Positions 1 to 9,075 are shown, counted from the first letter of the stretch. The stretch: DNA of 55,951 nucleotides from Chryseosolibacter indicum (GCF_018598585.1 NZ_JAHESD010000035.1:1-55951); one strand, 5' to 3'. The notes: generated by a model not told the origin, from the sequence alone. Program-made: numbers and translations.

Positions 1-1104
1 GCATCTCATCAACCTTTCCGCGTTGTTCCGTTTTTTGATCCTGGACCATGGGGAGGGCAGTGGCTGAAAGAGGTTGCTGACCTTGATCGCTCAGCTTTGA
101 ATTACGCCTGGGGCTTTGATTGTGTACCTGAAGAAAACAGTTTACTGTTGAAGTTTGGAGAGACAACTTTTGAAATACCATCGATCAATCTCGTGCTGAA
201 AAAACCTGTCGAGTTGCTCGGAGAAAAGGTCTATGGAAGATTTGGTGCTGAGTTCCCCATCCGTTTTGATTTCCTCGATACTATGGACGGAGGTAATCTC
301 AGTCTGCAGGTGCATCCAACCAATCGGTACATCAAAGAACATTTTGGAATGGAGTACACCCAGGACGAGAGTTACTATCTCCTCGATGTGAAAGATGGCG
401 CTCATGTTTATCTCGGGTTAAGAGATGATGTTGAACCGGAAAAAATGATTCGGGAATTGAAGATGTCTCAGAATGACGGGATGCAGTTCGATGCAGATAA
501 ACATGTTCAAAAGTGGCCGGTGAATAAACACGATCATGTTTTGATCCCTGCAGGAACTGTACACTGCTCCGGTAAAAATAGCGTTGTGCTAGAGATAAGC
601 GCAACACCGTACATCTTTACATTCAAACTTTGGGATTGGGGCCGATTAGGACTCGATGGAAAACCGAGACCCATCAACATCACCCATGGTGAAAAAGTAA
701 TCCAATGGGATCGCAGGGTGGAATGGACGAAAAACAATTTGATTAACCGCTTCGAAAAAGTAGCAGAAGGTGATGGATGGGTCGAGGAACGGACAGGGTT
801 GCATGAATTTCAATTTATAGAAACGAGAAGGCACTGGTTTACGGGCACGGTACCTCATCATACCAATGGAGGAGTTAACGTAATCAACCTGGTGGAGGGA
901 CGTGAAGTTTTGGTAGAAAGTCCCAACCACGCATTCGAGCCATTCATCGTTCATTATGCTGAAACGTTTATCGTTCCTGCTGCAGTAGGCTCATATACTA
1001 TTCGACCATACGGTGAATCTGTTGGAACAAAGTGCGCGACCCTAAAGGCTTTTGTGAGAACTGAACACTTGAAAAACGGATATCATTTATCGGTCTCTAA
1101 GTAG
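1..1104 (+). CDS. class I mannose-6-phosphate isomerase-like cupin protein (5' partial)
   Basis: The reading frame is open from base 1, so the true start lies left of the window; 367 codons are visible before TAG. The protein looks like a Bacteroidota class I mannose-6-phosphate isomerase (phosphomannose isomerase), a cytoplasmic zinc cupin interconverting mannose-6-phosphate and fructose-6-phosphate. Visible hallmarks are LQVHPTNRYIKEHFG, where Q and H are expected metal ligands, then an acidic ESYYLLD segment, then IPAGTVHCSGKNSVVLEIS, which carries the second histidine of the cupin metal site, followed by TFKLWDWGRLGLDGKPRP, a conserved stretch in this group. The piece before residue 33, DPGPWGGQW, is also typical of the long Bacteroidota version. 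The gene is alone on its strand; the neighbour at 1474 runs convergently. Substrate specificity is inferred from family resemblance only; another sugar-phosphate isomerase of the same fold is possible. Confidence 0.8.
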   Translation, partial: ASHQPFRVVPFFDPGPWGGQWLKEVADLDRSALNYAWGFDCVPEENSLLLKFGETTFEIPSINLVLKKPVELLGEKVYGRFGAEFPIRFDFLDTMDGGNLSLQVHPTNRYIKEHFGMEYTQDESYYLLDVKDGAHVYLGLRDDVEPEKMIRELKMSQNDGMQFDADKHVQKWPVNKHDHVLIPAGTVHCSGKNSVVLEISATPYIFTFKLWDWGRLGLDGKPRPINITHGEKVIQWDRRVEWTKNNLINRFEKVAEGDGWVEERTGLHEFQFIETRRHWFTGTVPHHTNGGVNVINLVEGREVLVESPNHAFEPFIVHYAETFIVPAAVGSYTIRPYGESVGTKCATLKAFVRTEHLKNGYHLSVSK

Positions 1105-1473
1105 GGTCGTTTCTCATGTAAACAAAGAATGTATGAAGGGTTAAATATGAGGAAGATGAATTTATAAATTTAAATAGGTGGAGGAACTGGCACTAGATTC
1201 GATAGAATCAGGCAATAAGGTTGCCGTGGTTGATAAGAGATTTTAATAGTTGGGCAATGAGGATCAGTTTTTCCGGCATGTACATAAGCGAGCGTCGCGG
1301 CGCACTCTCGCAACTTTAAATCTTGCCCTTCCAGAAGAAACTGGAGAACCGGGCAGATTAAGTGTTTGTAGTATTGCCATTATAAACTATTATAATAAAA
1401 CATCGGGAACACCTTGAGAAGACAAAGATGTCAAACTGAATAACACAATGTAGGAGATAGTTTCAACTATCTC
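1105..1473. other. convergent intergenic gap
   Basis: This gap lies between the isomerase-like gene and the convergent 82-residue gene. No open frame with protein-like composition is visible on either strand. It holds an imperfect inverted repeat at 1319-1359 and most of the terminator hairpin at 1451-1476. No RNA gene is recognised. Confidence 0.6.
1319..1359. repeat. imperfect inverted repeat
   Basis: The inner stem CCAG/CTGG closes a six-base loop, and an outer stem GCCC/GGGC plus an AATCT/AGATT-like foot extends it, with a four-base bulge on the right arm. There is no following T-tract on either strand, so a rho-independent terminator is unlikely. Its role is unknown. Confidence 0.4.
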
Positions 1474-1476
1474 CTA
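1451..1476 (-). terminator. hairpin terminator overlapping the stop of the 82-residue gene
   Basis: A perfect 12-bp stem (TAGGAGATAGTT against AACTATCTCCTA) has only two unpaired bases on paper, so the real loop is probably six bases. The stop codon TAG of the minus-strand gene (1474-1476) is the first triplet of the stem. The sequence beyond it on the minus strand is moderately T-rich. The stem may also block read-through from the convergent upstream gene. Confidence 0.6.
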
Positions 1477-1722
1477 ACTTACTGAAGCATGTTTTTTCTC
1501 ATGCGCACTGCCAGCGTTAATACCATTTTTTACTTTGTCTGAAATTGTCGCCAGCGAGTTCTCTACTGTTTGAATGATCTCTCTTGCTTTCTCAGAACCC
1601 AAGGTGTTAGATAGGGTTATACCCGCTAATGCTCCACCTAATGCAGCGAGCGCTACTTTATTGCTTTTAAAAAACGCTTTTAAGGCTTTCTTGCCCTTCT
1701 TTTTTGATTTCTTCTGTGCCAT
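1474..1722 (-). CDS. small basic protein with one hydrophobic segment, function unknown
   Basis: This 82-residue protein is not recognised as a named family. The first 25 residues are very lysine-rich (KKSKKKGKKALKAFFKSNK). They are followed by a short hydrophobic, Ala/Gly/Leu-rich segment (about residues 24-42) and an amphipathic helix-like tail ending in His/Lys residues. The shape is that of a small membrane-associated or nucleic-acid-binding protein, loosely like YtxH-type stress proteins, but no diagnostic motif is seen. An ATG start, protein-like composition and a hairpin terminator exactly at its stop support a real gene. It is transcribed in the same direction as the phytase gene 89 bp upstream, so read-through from that operon is possible. 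Confidence 0.55.
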   Translation of the reverse strand: MAQKKSKKKGKKALKAFFKSNKVALAALGGALAGITLSNTLGSEKAREIIQTVENSLATISDKVKNGINAGSAHEKKHASVS

Positions 1723-1811
1723 AACTCTTGTACATATGCAACCCGGGCGAAAAAATCATTCCACAAAGGCTATAAAACGTAAAAAAGTTGAAAACTTAAC
1801 ATTAGATCTTG

Positions 1812-2879
1812 CTACTCTAACCCGAAGTCTTCCCATCGGTACACCTGAAAGGTTCGGTCATTACTCATTGCTACAAATAATCCTTTTGGAAATCCAGGAA
1901 GTGCGTCACTCGTTGCATCATTACCGTCACTTTCTCGAGTTGATGCCTTTATAACTTTGATCAATTGATGGTCATGTGGATTTGACAAAGAGCCATCACG
2001 CGAAAAAACCATGAATTGATTTGCTTGCTGATCGGACACAAGAATATAACCTTTCGTTCCGGATTTTTTATAAATAGATATTCCTTCATGGTTATCTGTG
2101 AATCCTATCTGTCCGAAGAAAGCCAATTCAGTATTAGTGCTGTCTGGATGGGCGTAATATTTTCTGACACCAGCTCCTTCATCTGAATAGTATACATAAC
2201 CTAGTTCGTTATCAACGGCAACAGACTCTATTTCATGCTTACCACTGTAGTTGCCAAATTTTCTCACAACTTTGCCGGTAATAAATCCGTTGCTTGCTTC
2301 AAGCCTGTATTGCCAAAGATATTCGCCACTAATACCATTTTTTCGGCTCACAATGGCGAAGGTATTTTTATTGGCATCAGTATATAATGCAACGCCCATA
2401 GGAGCACGAGCCGTATCTGATTCAAATACAGGAATTCCGCCATTGTCCAAGGGCTTCATTTCTGGTAAAGAAAATACTCGAATAGAATTAGTCAATCGCT
2501 CAGTTAAAACAGCTATGTCTGTTAATTTTCCATTGATATTAAAGTCATAAGCAATATCAATATTATTAGGTCGCTTGATTCCATGTACTGTTTTGTCCTT
2601 TACTTCTTTTCCATTCAAGTCGAATACATAGATTGCTCCATCTCCTGTATCACCACCTTTGTCTGTTCCCAGAATAAGACTCTTTGATTTATCCTGACGA
2701 TTGATCCAGACTGCTGGGTCATCAGAGTCATGACGGACAGAGTCAGTGACTAAAAGCGGCCTAATAGTTCTTAAAGAATCTTCTTCTTTAACTTTGGTCT
2801 TTTGGTCCTTTACAGAACAGGATACTGCTGAAACTAAAAGAGCGCTAACGGCTGATAGAAATAAAAGACATTTGTACAT
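1812..2879 (-). CDS. beta-propeller phytase (3-phytase) lipoprotein
   Basis: This 355-residue secreted phytase hydrolyses phytate (myo-inositol hexakisphosphate) to release phosphate, and the family is calcium-dependent. The N-terminus is a lipoprotein signal ending at Cys21 (SAVSC). The beta-propeller phytase signatures are visible in order: HDSDDPAVW near residue 50, GIKRPNNIDIAYDF near 100, EIESVAVDNELGYVYYSDEG near 220, DNHEGISIY near 265 and ESDGNDAT near 320. Acidic residues in these motifs are the expected calcium and phosphate-binding positions. The length fits the family. It is the last gene of the sigma/FecR/TonB receptor/lipoprotein unit, 14 bp after the acidic lipoprotein gene, so it is probably induced with the receptor. 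Attachment to the outer membrane is inferred from the lipobox; whether it faces outward cannot be seen. Confidence 0.9.
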   Translation of the reverse strand: MYKCLLFLSAVSALLVSAVSCSVKDQKTKVKEEDSLRTIRPLLVTDSVRHDSDDPAVWINRQDKSKSLILGTDKGGDTGDGAIYVFDLNGKEVKDKTVHGIKRPNNIDIAYDFNINGKLTDIAVLTERLTNSIRVFSLPEMKPLDNGGIPVFESDTARAPMGVALYTDANKNTFAIVSRKNGISGEYLWQYRLEASNGFITGKVVRKFGNYSGKHEIESVAVDNELGYVYYSDEGAGVRKYYAHPDSTNTELAFFGQIGFTDNHEGISIYKKSGTKGYILVSDQQANQFMVFSRDGSLSNPHDHQLIKVIKASTRESDGNDATSDALPGFPKGLFVAMSNDRTFQVYRWEDFGLE

Positions 2880-2893
2880 AGGTGAAAAAAATA

Positions 2894-3925
2894 TTAGCCT
2901 TTAATAAGTTTAAGTGTTACGGTTTTACCATTTAACAATTCTTCTCCCACTTTAAAATTATTTTCATCAACTATGTGTTCGATAGTAAGATTAAGGGTGC
3001 CGTCTTCGCTGTTAGTGTATTCTGCTCGCAGGATAAAGTCAACCTCGTCTTCAGCTTCTCCGTCCTCACCAATAATTTCGTGACTTCCCTCTAAACTTAG
3101 TTCACCATCGTCAGCTTCATAATCAGCTTCAAATTCAATTATTTTATTTTTTATTTCAATCTCCGTTTCTCCATCTTCACAGCTTACTACTTCCTCTTCT
3201 TCAGCTAATTCAATTTCCATTTGCATTTCACCATATTCAAACTCAAAAGCAACTTTGCCAGTAATATCAATGAATTCGAGTTCATCAATGTCATGACTGA
3301 GGGGAGCAAAGATGCTTTTGAACGTTTTAAAATCTTCTTTATCGGCGATGTCCATTTCCCATTCACCCGCAACATCACTGTTAAGTACTTCGTATTCAAA
3401 TTCTATGGCAGGCCCAAGGATTACTCTTTCAGAGGTTTCTAGGGATGTGAGTCTAAAAGCAAATGATCCTTCCGTATTGTCATTTCCGGGAAGGGTAAGG
3501 ACAATTTCAAAAGTTTCAGGTACGGTGCCAAGATCAGGATCAGGGGTAATCAGGATTGACCCACTCAGACCGTCGTTAGAAGGTATAAAATTAATCTCTC
3601 TTTCAAAGGCACAATCATCTTCTTCATATTCATAAAGCACTTGGTCAATGTGAACTTTTCCTTCCATATCACCTTCAAAATTATCTATTTGATAGGAGAG
3701 GGTAAAGGTTCCTTTAGGCAGTGATCCAATATAATCAGCAAATGTTACTTCAATGCTGTAATCTTCTGCATTTGGCAAATCTCCGCCTTCATCTGCATCG
3801 AGGATTATTTGAAATGGAAAGTTTTGATCTTCAGGTGTTACATCAAGTTCATTGTCTGCACAGGCGAAAATTAACGATAGCGAGGCAATAAGTATATTTT
3901 TGAGTTGAGACGTTTTCATAAGCAT
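2894..3925 (-). CDS. highly acidic lipoprotein of unknown family in the phytase operon
   Basis: This 343-residue lipoprotein starts with a short signal whose lipobox is SLIFAC, counted from either the ATG at 3925 or the ATG at 3919. The mature protein is extremely rich in Asp and Glu, with runs such as AEEEEVV, YEYEEDDCAFE and GEDGEAEDEVDF, and is predicted to be mostly beta-strand. I recognise no named domain. It sits 3 bp after the TonB receptor gene and 14 bp before the phytase gene, the position a SusD-like partner would occupy in a Sus-type locus. The acidic surface could bind calcium, the cofactor of beta-propeller phytase, or calcium-phytate; this is inference. Two cysteines (one in the early EDDC segment, one near SCEDGE) might pair. 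Confidence 0.75.
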   Translation of the reverse strand: MLMKTSQLKNILIASLSLIFACADNELDVTPEDQNFPFQIILDADEGGDLPNAEDYSIEVTFADYIGSLPKGTFTLSYQIDNFEGDMEGKVHIDQVLYEYEEDDCAFEREINFIPSNDGLSGSILITPDPDLGTVPETFEIVLTLPGNDNTEGSFAFRLTSLETSERVILGPAIEFEYEVLNSDVAGEWEMDIADKEDFKTFKSIFAPLSHDIDELEFIDITGKVAFEFEYGEMQMEIELAEEEEVVSCEDGETEIEIKNKIIEFEADYEADDGELSLEGSHEIIGEDGEAEDEVDFILRAEYTNSEDGTLNLTIEHIVDENNFKVGEELLNGKTVTLKLIKG

Positions 3926-3928
3926 ATT

Positions 3929-6900
3929 TTAAAGGTCAAGTTTTAAACCAACGCGCGTCCACCAGGAATAAAATTCACGTTGAATGAATTGATCAGTAGA
4001 ACCTTGATAAACTTCAAAAGGCTGATTGGTAATATTCAGGAATTCGGTAAACATTCGAAGTTTCGGTGTGATAGTAAAGGTAGCAGTCGCATCCAATTGC
4101 ATCCGGTCATTTACATATAAATCGTCATCCGCATCTTCACCTACCTCGCTAAGATAGGAGCCATTAAAGTTTGAGGATATCCTAATATTCAGGCGCTTCC
4201 AATCGTAAGCAATGGATAAGTTGCCAATATTTTTTGCCTGTCCCGGTAAACGGATGCTCTCTGATTTGGATAAGTCATTCCTAGATTGAATATCTGCATT
4301 AGAATAGGTAAAGGTATAATTTGCATAGATGCTTAGATCCTTCAAAACACCAGGAAGAAATGTTAGATTGTGCTGATACGCTATTTCGAATCCGAATAAG
4401 GATGCATCTTCTCCGTTTTGCGCTTGCGTTAAGGTAAGGTCAACACCTTGCGCACCTGGATAGTTAGATGTTTGAAACCTTCTATTAAAGATGAAGTTGT
4501 TGAGTTTTTTGTAGAACACTCCCCCTGATAAAATGCCGTTTGCACCAAAGTAATGCTCTGTCATAAAATCAAGGTTAGTCGCTTCAACCGGTTTAAGTGC
4601 TGGATTCCCAACAAAGCCCTCTCGGGAATTTAATTCAATTTCCTGGCTGGGGATTATGTCCTGAAAATTAGGACGCGCATAGCTACGTGTAGCAGCAAGA
4701 CGAATGTTTGTATTTTCCTTTAAGCTATATTTTAAATGGAGCTGGGGCAAAACGAAGTAGTAATTGGTGCTTCCGGAGACTGGAATAATCTCCTCAAGAT
4801 TTCCCTGGAAGTCGTATATCACTTCTTTTGAATCGTAGCTAACATTTGTTTTCTCATATCGAATGCCGCCAAGTATCATTAATTTGCTTATCTGCCACTT
4901 ACTCATCAAATACCCTGCGTATACGTCCTCGGATGCCTGATACGCTTCTATTGCTTCTGCAGCCAACTTGCTTTCAACGTCGAGCTCATAACCATTCTTG
5001 TTCTGATTAAAGTGTCGAATTACTTTTGCAGGGTCTGCATTTGCCCGAAGTTGGTATCGATTATCTAGAAAATTGTTATCCACAGTACCACCTTGAAATT
5101 TTTCAAGTGTATAATTGCCTTCTTCAAAACCAGGGAAACTTACATTCCCACCTTCCCAGCTAAATACATTCTCGCTTACATCATACTTCTTTTCTTTCAT
5201 TCGCACTTTGCCGCCTAGTTTAATACTACCGCTCGCATTACCCGACTTTAAAGGAAACATCAGATTAATCTTCGCTGTTTTATTAATATCTGTAGCATAT
5301 GTTCTACCCATAACAAACTCGTCAAATTTGTAGATGGAGTTATCAAGATATACATTGGATGGACTGGTGTGAGGAAGGTCATCAACGCTAAACTGCGGGA
5401 AGTCTTTATCTGAGGTAAAATCGATAGCGAGCTGATCCACTTCTGCTACGCTACCAACTTCTACGTCGAATGGTGTATCCTGTATTGCTTCTGCATAAGC
5501 TGCCTCGTAATCAAGCGAAAAATGAGGGAAGTTGTGTTTAGCACCCAGGTTGAAGCTGCTCACCATCTGTTTCTCGAGACGGTCTTTGGTAAATCGTTCT
5601 ATATTGTTCTCTTCAAATGGTGAGTCATCAATATTAGGTACGAAAATGTAACGTCGTCTTAATTCATGATCAGTGAATTTATTGTAAATAGTTCTGAAGT
5701 AAACTTCATTAGAACCATTAAACCTATAATCAATAGTGCCGCTTAACCCCAGTCTTGTGCGTACAAGATCATAGTCACGAAGTTCAAGGTCGTTGTCATC
5801 ACGTTCCCAATTGTCGGACCCTCGATCGGTTTCATAATAACTGGAATTGAGCATGATGCCCAGTTTGTCATTGAAGAAGCGCTTACTCACTTCAAGTGAT
5901 CCTTGGAGATTTGTTCTACCTACCAGTTGATTATATCCTGCCAGTGCTGAAGCACTTATTGAGGGAGATGACGATTGGGCTGTGCGTGTTATAAGGTTTA
6001 CATTTCCCCCAATTGCATCTCCATCCATATCTGGAGTCAGTGCCTTGCTCACTTCAATAGATGCAAGCTGATCCGCAGGAATCGCATCAAGTGCAACAAA
6101 CCGAACGCCAGCTTCCGGCGATGGAATCTGTTCTCCGTTGATGCTGATATTTGTAAATTGCGGCGCCAACCCGCGAACAAGAACATAGCGACCCTCGCCT
6201 TGGTCTCTCTCGATATTAACTGCAGGAACCCTTTGTAATGCTTCTGCAACGTTAGGGTCCGGAAAACGTCCGATCTGATCAGCACTTACCACGTTCTTTA
6301 TATTTTCAGCCGAGCGTTGCTGATTAAGAGCACGTTGTTGACCTTGCATCATCCCTGTAATCGTAACATCTTTAAGTTCCGTAGCATCACTAATCAGAGA
6401 GATATTTAAAACTGAATTTTGATTTGAGTTTATCAAAGCACTTCCTTCAAACTTTTTATAACCAATGTAACTTACTTCAACCTGATACTCGCCTTCCGAT
6501 GCGCGTAATAGATATTCACCGTTTACATCTGATGTTGTTCCGATCGTCGTTCCCGCAATATAAATGGTGGCTCCTGGTAACACTTCTTTTGTATGTCCGT
6601 CCGTTACCCTTCCACTGATTGTTCCTTGTGCCGCCGTACGTCTGGAATTCACTACAGATTTTACAAGAATATTTGTGTTGAGTTGTTTAAATTCTAATGA
6701 GGCCTCTAGTGCCAGAAAGTCAAGCAGTTTTCCGAGCGTATTGTAATCCTTCTCAATGGTAACAAGGCGGGCTAAGTTGATGTTTTTACTGCTATAGGTA
6801 AACCTGAATTCAGTACGATCCTCTATGCTTTTGAAGATCTCATGTAGTGGTGCATTACTAACTTTGAGGTGCATCTCTACAGCATAGATGTCTTTTGCTG

Positions 6901-7012
6901 AATGAGTCGCCCCGAGCAAGGGGTTTAAAAAGGACAATTGGAGTACTGAAATCAGCACCGCAAATCCAGCAAACCCGATTGCTTTTTGTTTTGCTTGTTT
7001 TAGGTTATTCAT
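3929..7012 (-). CDS. TonB-dependent receptor with STN signalling domain
   Basis: This 1027-residue outer-membrane receptor imports a substrate with TonB energy and signals its presence to FecR. The signal peptide covers about residues 1-36. An STN domain follows (about 45-117, with the pattern APLHEIFKSIEDRTEFRFTY). A carboxypeptidase-regulatory-like beta-sandwich comes next (about 130-215, GRVTDGHTKEVLPGATIYI), then the plug (about 225-345, with VPAVNIERDQGEGRYVLVRG) and a 22-strand barrel region ending in aromatic RVGLKLDL. It is not a SusC: there is no SusD neighbour and the plug lacks the SusC-type GTQ motif. It follows FecR by 35 bp and precedes the acidic lipoprotein and the phytase, so phytate or a phytate-derived inositol phosphate is the likely ligand; this is inference from position. 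Confidence 0.9.
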   Translation of the reverse strand: MNNLKQAKQKAIGFAGFAVLISVLQLSFLNPLLGATHSAKDIYAVEMHLKVSNAPLHEIFKSIEDRTEFRFTYSSKNINLARLVTIEKDYNTLGKLLDFLALEASLEFKQLNTNILVKSVVNSRRTAAQGTISGRVTDGHTKEVLPGATIYIAGTTIGTTSDVNGEYLLRASEGEYQVEVSYIGYKKFEGSALINSNQNSVLNISLISDATELKDVTITGMMQGQQRALNQQRSAENIKNVVSADQIGRFPDPNVAEALQRVPAVNIERDQGEGRYVLVRGLAPQFTNISINGEQIPSPEAGVRFVALDAIPADQLASIEVSKALTPDMDGDAIGGNVNLITRTAQSSSPSISASALAGYNQLVGRTNLQGSLEVSKRFFNDKLGIMLNSSYYETDRGSDNWERDDNDLELRDYDLVRTRLGLSGTIDYRFNGSNEVYFRTIYNKFTDHELRRRYIFVPNIDDSPFEENNIERFTKDRLEKQMVSSFNLGAKHNFPHFSLDYEAAYAEAIQDTPFDVEVGSVAEVDQLAIDFTSDKDFPQFSVDDLPHTSPSNVYLDNSIYKFDEFVMGRTYATDINKTAKINLMFPLKSGNASGSIKLGGKVRMKEKKYDVSENVFSWEGGNVSFPGFEEGNYTLEKFQGGTVDNNFLDNRYQLRANADPAKVIRHFNQNKNGYELDVESKLAAEAIEAYQASEDVYAGYLMSKWQISKLMILGGIRYEKTNVSYDSKEVIYDFQGNLEEIIPVSGSTNYYFVLPQLHLKYSLKENTNIRLAATRSYARPNFQDIIPSQEIELNSREGFVGNPALKPVEATNLDFMTEHYFGANGILSGGVFYKKLNNFIFNRRFQTSNYPGAQGVDLTLTQAQNGEDASLFGFEIAYQHNLTFLPGVLKDLSIYANYTFTYSNADIQSRNDLSKSESIRLPGQAKNIGNLSIAYDWKRLNIRISSNFNGSYLSEVGEDADDDLYVNDRMQLDATATFTITPKLRMFTEFLNITNQPFEVYQGSTDQFIQREFYSWWTRVGLKLDL

Positions 7013-7047
7013 GGTAAAGGTTATTGCTATTATTGTTGTGTTGTTTT

Positions 7048-8013
7048 TTATTCGCAGCCTTTTAGTAGGTTGATCGTCTTGTTGTGCACTTGAAATTGGG
7101 TACCTGTACTAAAACTGATGGCCTTTAAAATGTCCTCAAGACTTTCATTCCTGAATCTGGCAGTGATTACACAGTCTTTGATACTTTCAGGGTCAACATT
7201 GTTTTCAAGGTCAAAGCGATTTGCTATTTGAGTGACTACAATATCAAGTGGTGAATCTTTAAAGCTGAATGAGTTGTCTATCCAGCCCGTAACTTCATCT
7301 GTATCGATGCGTGTTATTAGAAATGTGTTTGATGAATCAGCTTTTATCTGATCTGCTATGTTGAGAATTGCCTCACGCTGATCATTGAAAACCTTAACAC
7401 GCCCCGAGATTACGGTAACTGTACTGTATTGTTTCGTTGTGTGAATATTAAATGATGTGCCAAGCACTTGTGTAGTAACATGCTTACCAATCACTTTGAA
7501 TGGTTTGGCGCTATTGTGCGCCACTTCAAAAAATGCTTCGCCGTTTAATTTTACCTCTCGTACTTTTGAGTTAAATTTTTTTGGATAGGAGAGGGAGGAG
7601 TTCTTATTCAGAATAACTCTCGAACCATCCTCTAAGTAGATCGTGTCGGTTTTAGTTGTCGTAATAGCAGTAACCATTGTTTCAGATGGTGGAGTTGCTT
7701 TGAATATAAACCGTATTGTGATTGAACACGCTATCAGCAGTGTGATCGTTGCAGCAACTTTAAAAAGAGGAATACGCAGGGTATGTACATTTGAATTTTG
7801 AGCATCTATTTTCTCATTTACTGCCTTAAGCGCCAGATGCGCGTTGTACTTGTCTTCTCTAACATGTTGGCTTTCCCAAGCCTCTTTAAACTCATGGAAG
7901 ATTTTCTGATGTAAAATATCTTGGCTAACCCAATCAAGTAATTGATCTTGCTCAAGATCAGAAGCTTGATTAGAAAGATAGCGAGCAATTAAATCAAAGG
8001 GTATTTCCTTCAT
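7048..8013 (-). CDS. FecR-type anti-sigma factor
   Basis: This 321-residue inner-membrane protein transmits the signal from the STN domain of the receptor to the ECF sigma factor. The N-terminal cytoplasmic part (about residues 1-80) would bind sigma. A transmembrane segment is visible around residues 83-105 (LFKVAATITLLIACSITIRF). The periplasmic FecR domain follows, with the typical DGSRVILNKNSSLSYP, VREVKLNGEAFFEVAH and VLGTSFNIH motifs. The C-terminal domain (DUF4974-like, about 255-321) ends in INLLKGC. It is encoded between its cognate sigma gene (68 bp upstream) and the receptor. Family and topology are clear; ligand specificity is not. Confidence 0.9.
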   Translation of the reverse strand: MKEIPFDLIARYLSNQASDLEQDQLLDWVSQDILHQKIFHEFKEAWESQHVREDKYNAHLALKAVNEKIDAQNSNVHTLRIPLFKVAATITLLIACSITIRFIFKATPPSETMVTAITTTKTDTIYLEDGSRVILNKNSSLSYPKKFNSKVREVKLNGEAFFEVAHNSAKPFKVIGKHVTTQVLGTSFNIHTTKQYSTVTVISGRVKVFNDQREAILNIADQIKADSSNTFLITRIDTDEVTGWIDNSFSFKDSPLDIVVTQIANRFDLENNVDPESIKDCVITARFRNESLEDILKAISFSTGTQFQVHNKTINLLKGCE

Positions 8014-8081
8014 ATACCAGTAAGAGTAAAGACGATTGCTTTACCACTACGCGGTGATGTTAACAATATGTTATGAAGTGA

Positions 8082-8648
8082 TTAAGGGGATGTAAAGTGT
8101 CTTTTAGGAGTCTCGAGTATCCGCTCTCGTAAAATCTTTAATGCTTTGATTATCTGGTTTTCTACAGTTTTCTCTGATACATTATAGAGCTGCGCAATTT
8201 CGCTATACTTAAGTCCATCAAATCTGCTTAGCATGAAAAACTGTTTGCATTTTTCAGGGAGCGAGCCTATAACGAAGTGGACGTTGTTTTCTAGCTCTTG
8301 AAATTCAAGTGACTCATGCGGGTCATAATCATCCGATAAAGTTTGCAGGGCGTCATCTTCTGGTTTTATCAAGATCATATTTTTCTGTTTTACAGCACGA
8401 AGGGCTTCATTACGCACGCAAGTAAAAAGGTATGCTCTGACACTAGATTGAATATGTATCGTTTTCCTGTTTTTCCATATATTAAGGAGTACTTCGGAAA
8501 CTACCTCTTCAGATGCGGCCTCATCCCTGACGATGAAACTTGCAAAACTGCACAACCTGGAATAATATCGAAGAAATAGTTGATTGAATGCTGAGCGATT
8601 GCCAACAGCAATTTCATGCATTAAATCAATTTCAGATAAATCAGTCAC
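8082..8648 (-). CDS. ECF RNA polymerase sigma factor (FecI-like)
   Basis: This 188-residue sigma-70 family factor carries a region 2 (about residues 12-75, with FNQLFLRYYSRLCSFASFIV and EEVVSEVLLNIWKNR) and a region 4 helix-turn-helix (about 125-180, with GLKYSEIAQLYNVSEKTVEN). It would direct polymerase to its own operon and the receptor promoter when FecR releases it. The chosen start is GTG at 8648, because the residues it adds (LSEIDLMHEIA) match the usual FecI N-terminus; an ATG at 8621 is the alternative but would trim helix 1. It is the first gene of the phytase unit. Bases 8649-8861 upstream should hold its promoter but show no convincing consensus. Confidence 0.9.
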   Translation of the reverse strand: MTDLSEIDLMHEIAVGNRSAFNQLFLRYYSRLCSFASFIVRDEAASEEVVSEVLLNIWKNRKTIHIQSSVRAYLFTCVRNEALRAVKQKNMILIKPEDDALQTLSDDYDPHESLEFQELENNVHFVIGSLPEKCKQFFMLSRFDGLKYSEIAQLYNVSEKTVENQIIKALKILRERILETPKRHFTSP

Positions 8649-8861
8649 GGTAATAAAGGTTGTGTTGCCATGAGTAATATCAAAGAAATGCGTGTTATGA
8701 AATTATAAAGAATGTCACAGCGTCTTGGATGAGTTGTACTAATAATTCTAAACCGGTACATCTGAAGCTTCTTCTGCGCGCTTCCTTGCTGAGCTATAAT
8801 CAGCACAACACAACTTTCATCTTGATGAAACACTGAAGGATACGTATAAGAATCTAAATGC

Positions 8862-9075
8862 TTGCGAGGTCTTGCGTTTGATTGGGCAGGATATGATGGC
8901 AATTTTGATCATGTTCACGCTGCAAGAGTATTCACGCGCAAACCTGATGACTTGGCTATCGAACATGAGGCTGAAGAATACCGGTGAACTCCGTGGGAAT
9001 CATACCTGGGATGATGATGGAAGATTTTACACCCGCGTGCTTCCTTTCATAAACAAGTTCTTAGTTTATGAGTAG
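8862..9075 (+). pseudogene. frameshifted C-terminal gene remnant, possibly a hydrolase
   Basis: Two adjoining reading frames each give protein-like sequence but neither is a gene. Frame A from 8862 reads about 40 residues including LAFDWAGYDGNFDHVHAARV and PDDLAIEHEAEEY, then stops at a TGA. A second frame, joined near base 8985, continues GELRGNHTWDDDGRFYTRVL and PFINKFLVYE to a TAG at 9073. Together they look like the last ~70 residues of an intact protein broken by a one-base frameshift. An HTWD motif near the C-terminus recalls alpha/beta-hydrolase esterases, but the family is not certain. No N-terminal part is visible, so this is a truncated remnant. Bases 8649-8861 hold only the promoter zone of the divergent sigma gene. 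Confidence 0.45.

Noticed and set aside
8645-8902. 85-codon minus-strand frame overlapping the sigma promoter region
   Set aside because: Composition is not protein-like, it has no recognisable motif, and it covers the region upstream of the sigma gene.
8872-9075. 67-codon ATG frame read as an intact gene
   Set aside because: Its first half is out of phase with the protein-like frame; only the second half looks coding, so it is treated as part of a frameshifted remnant.
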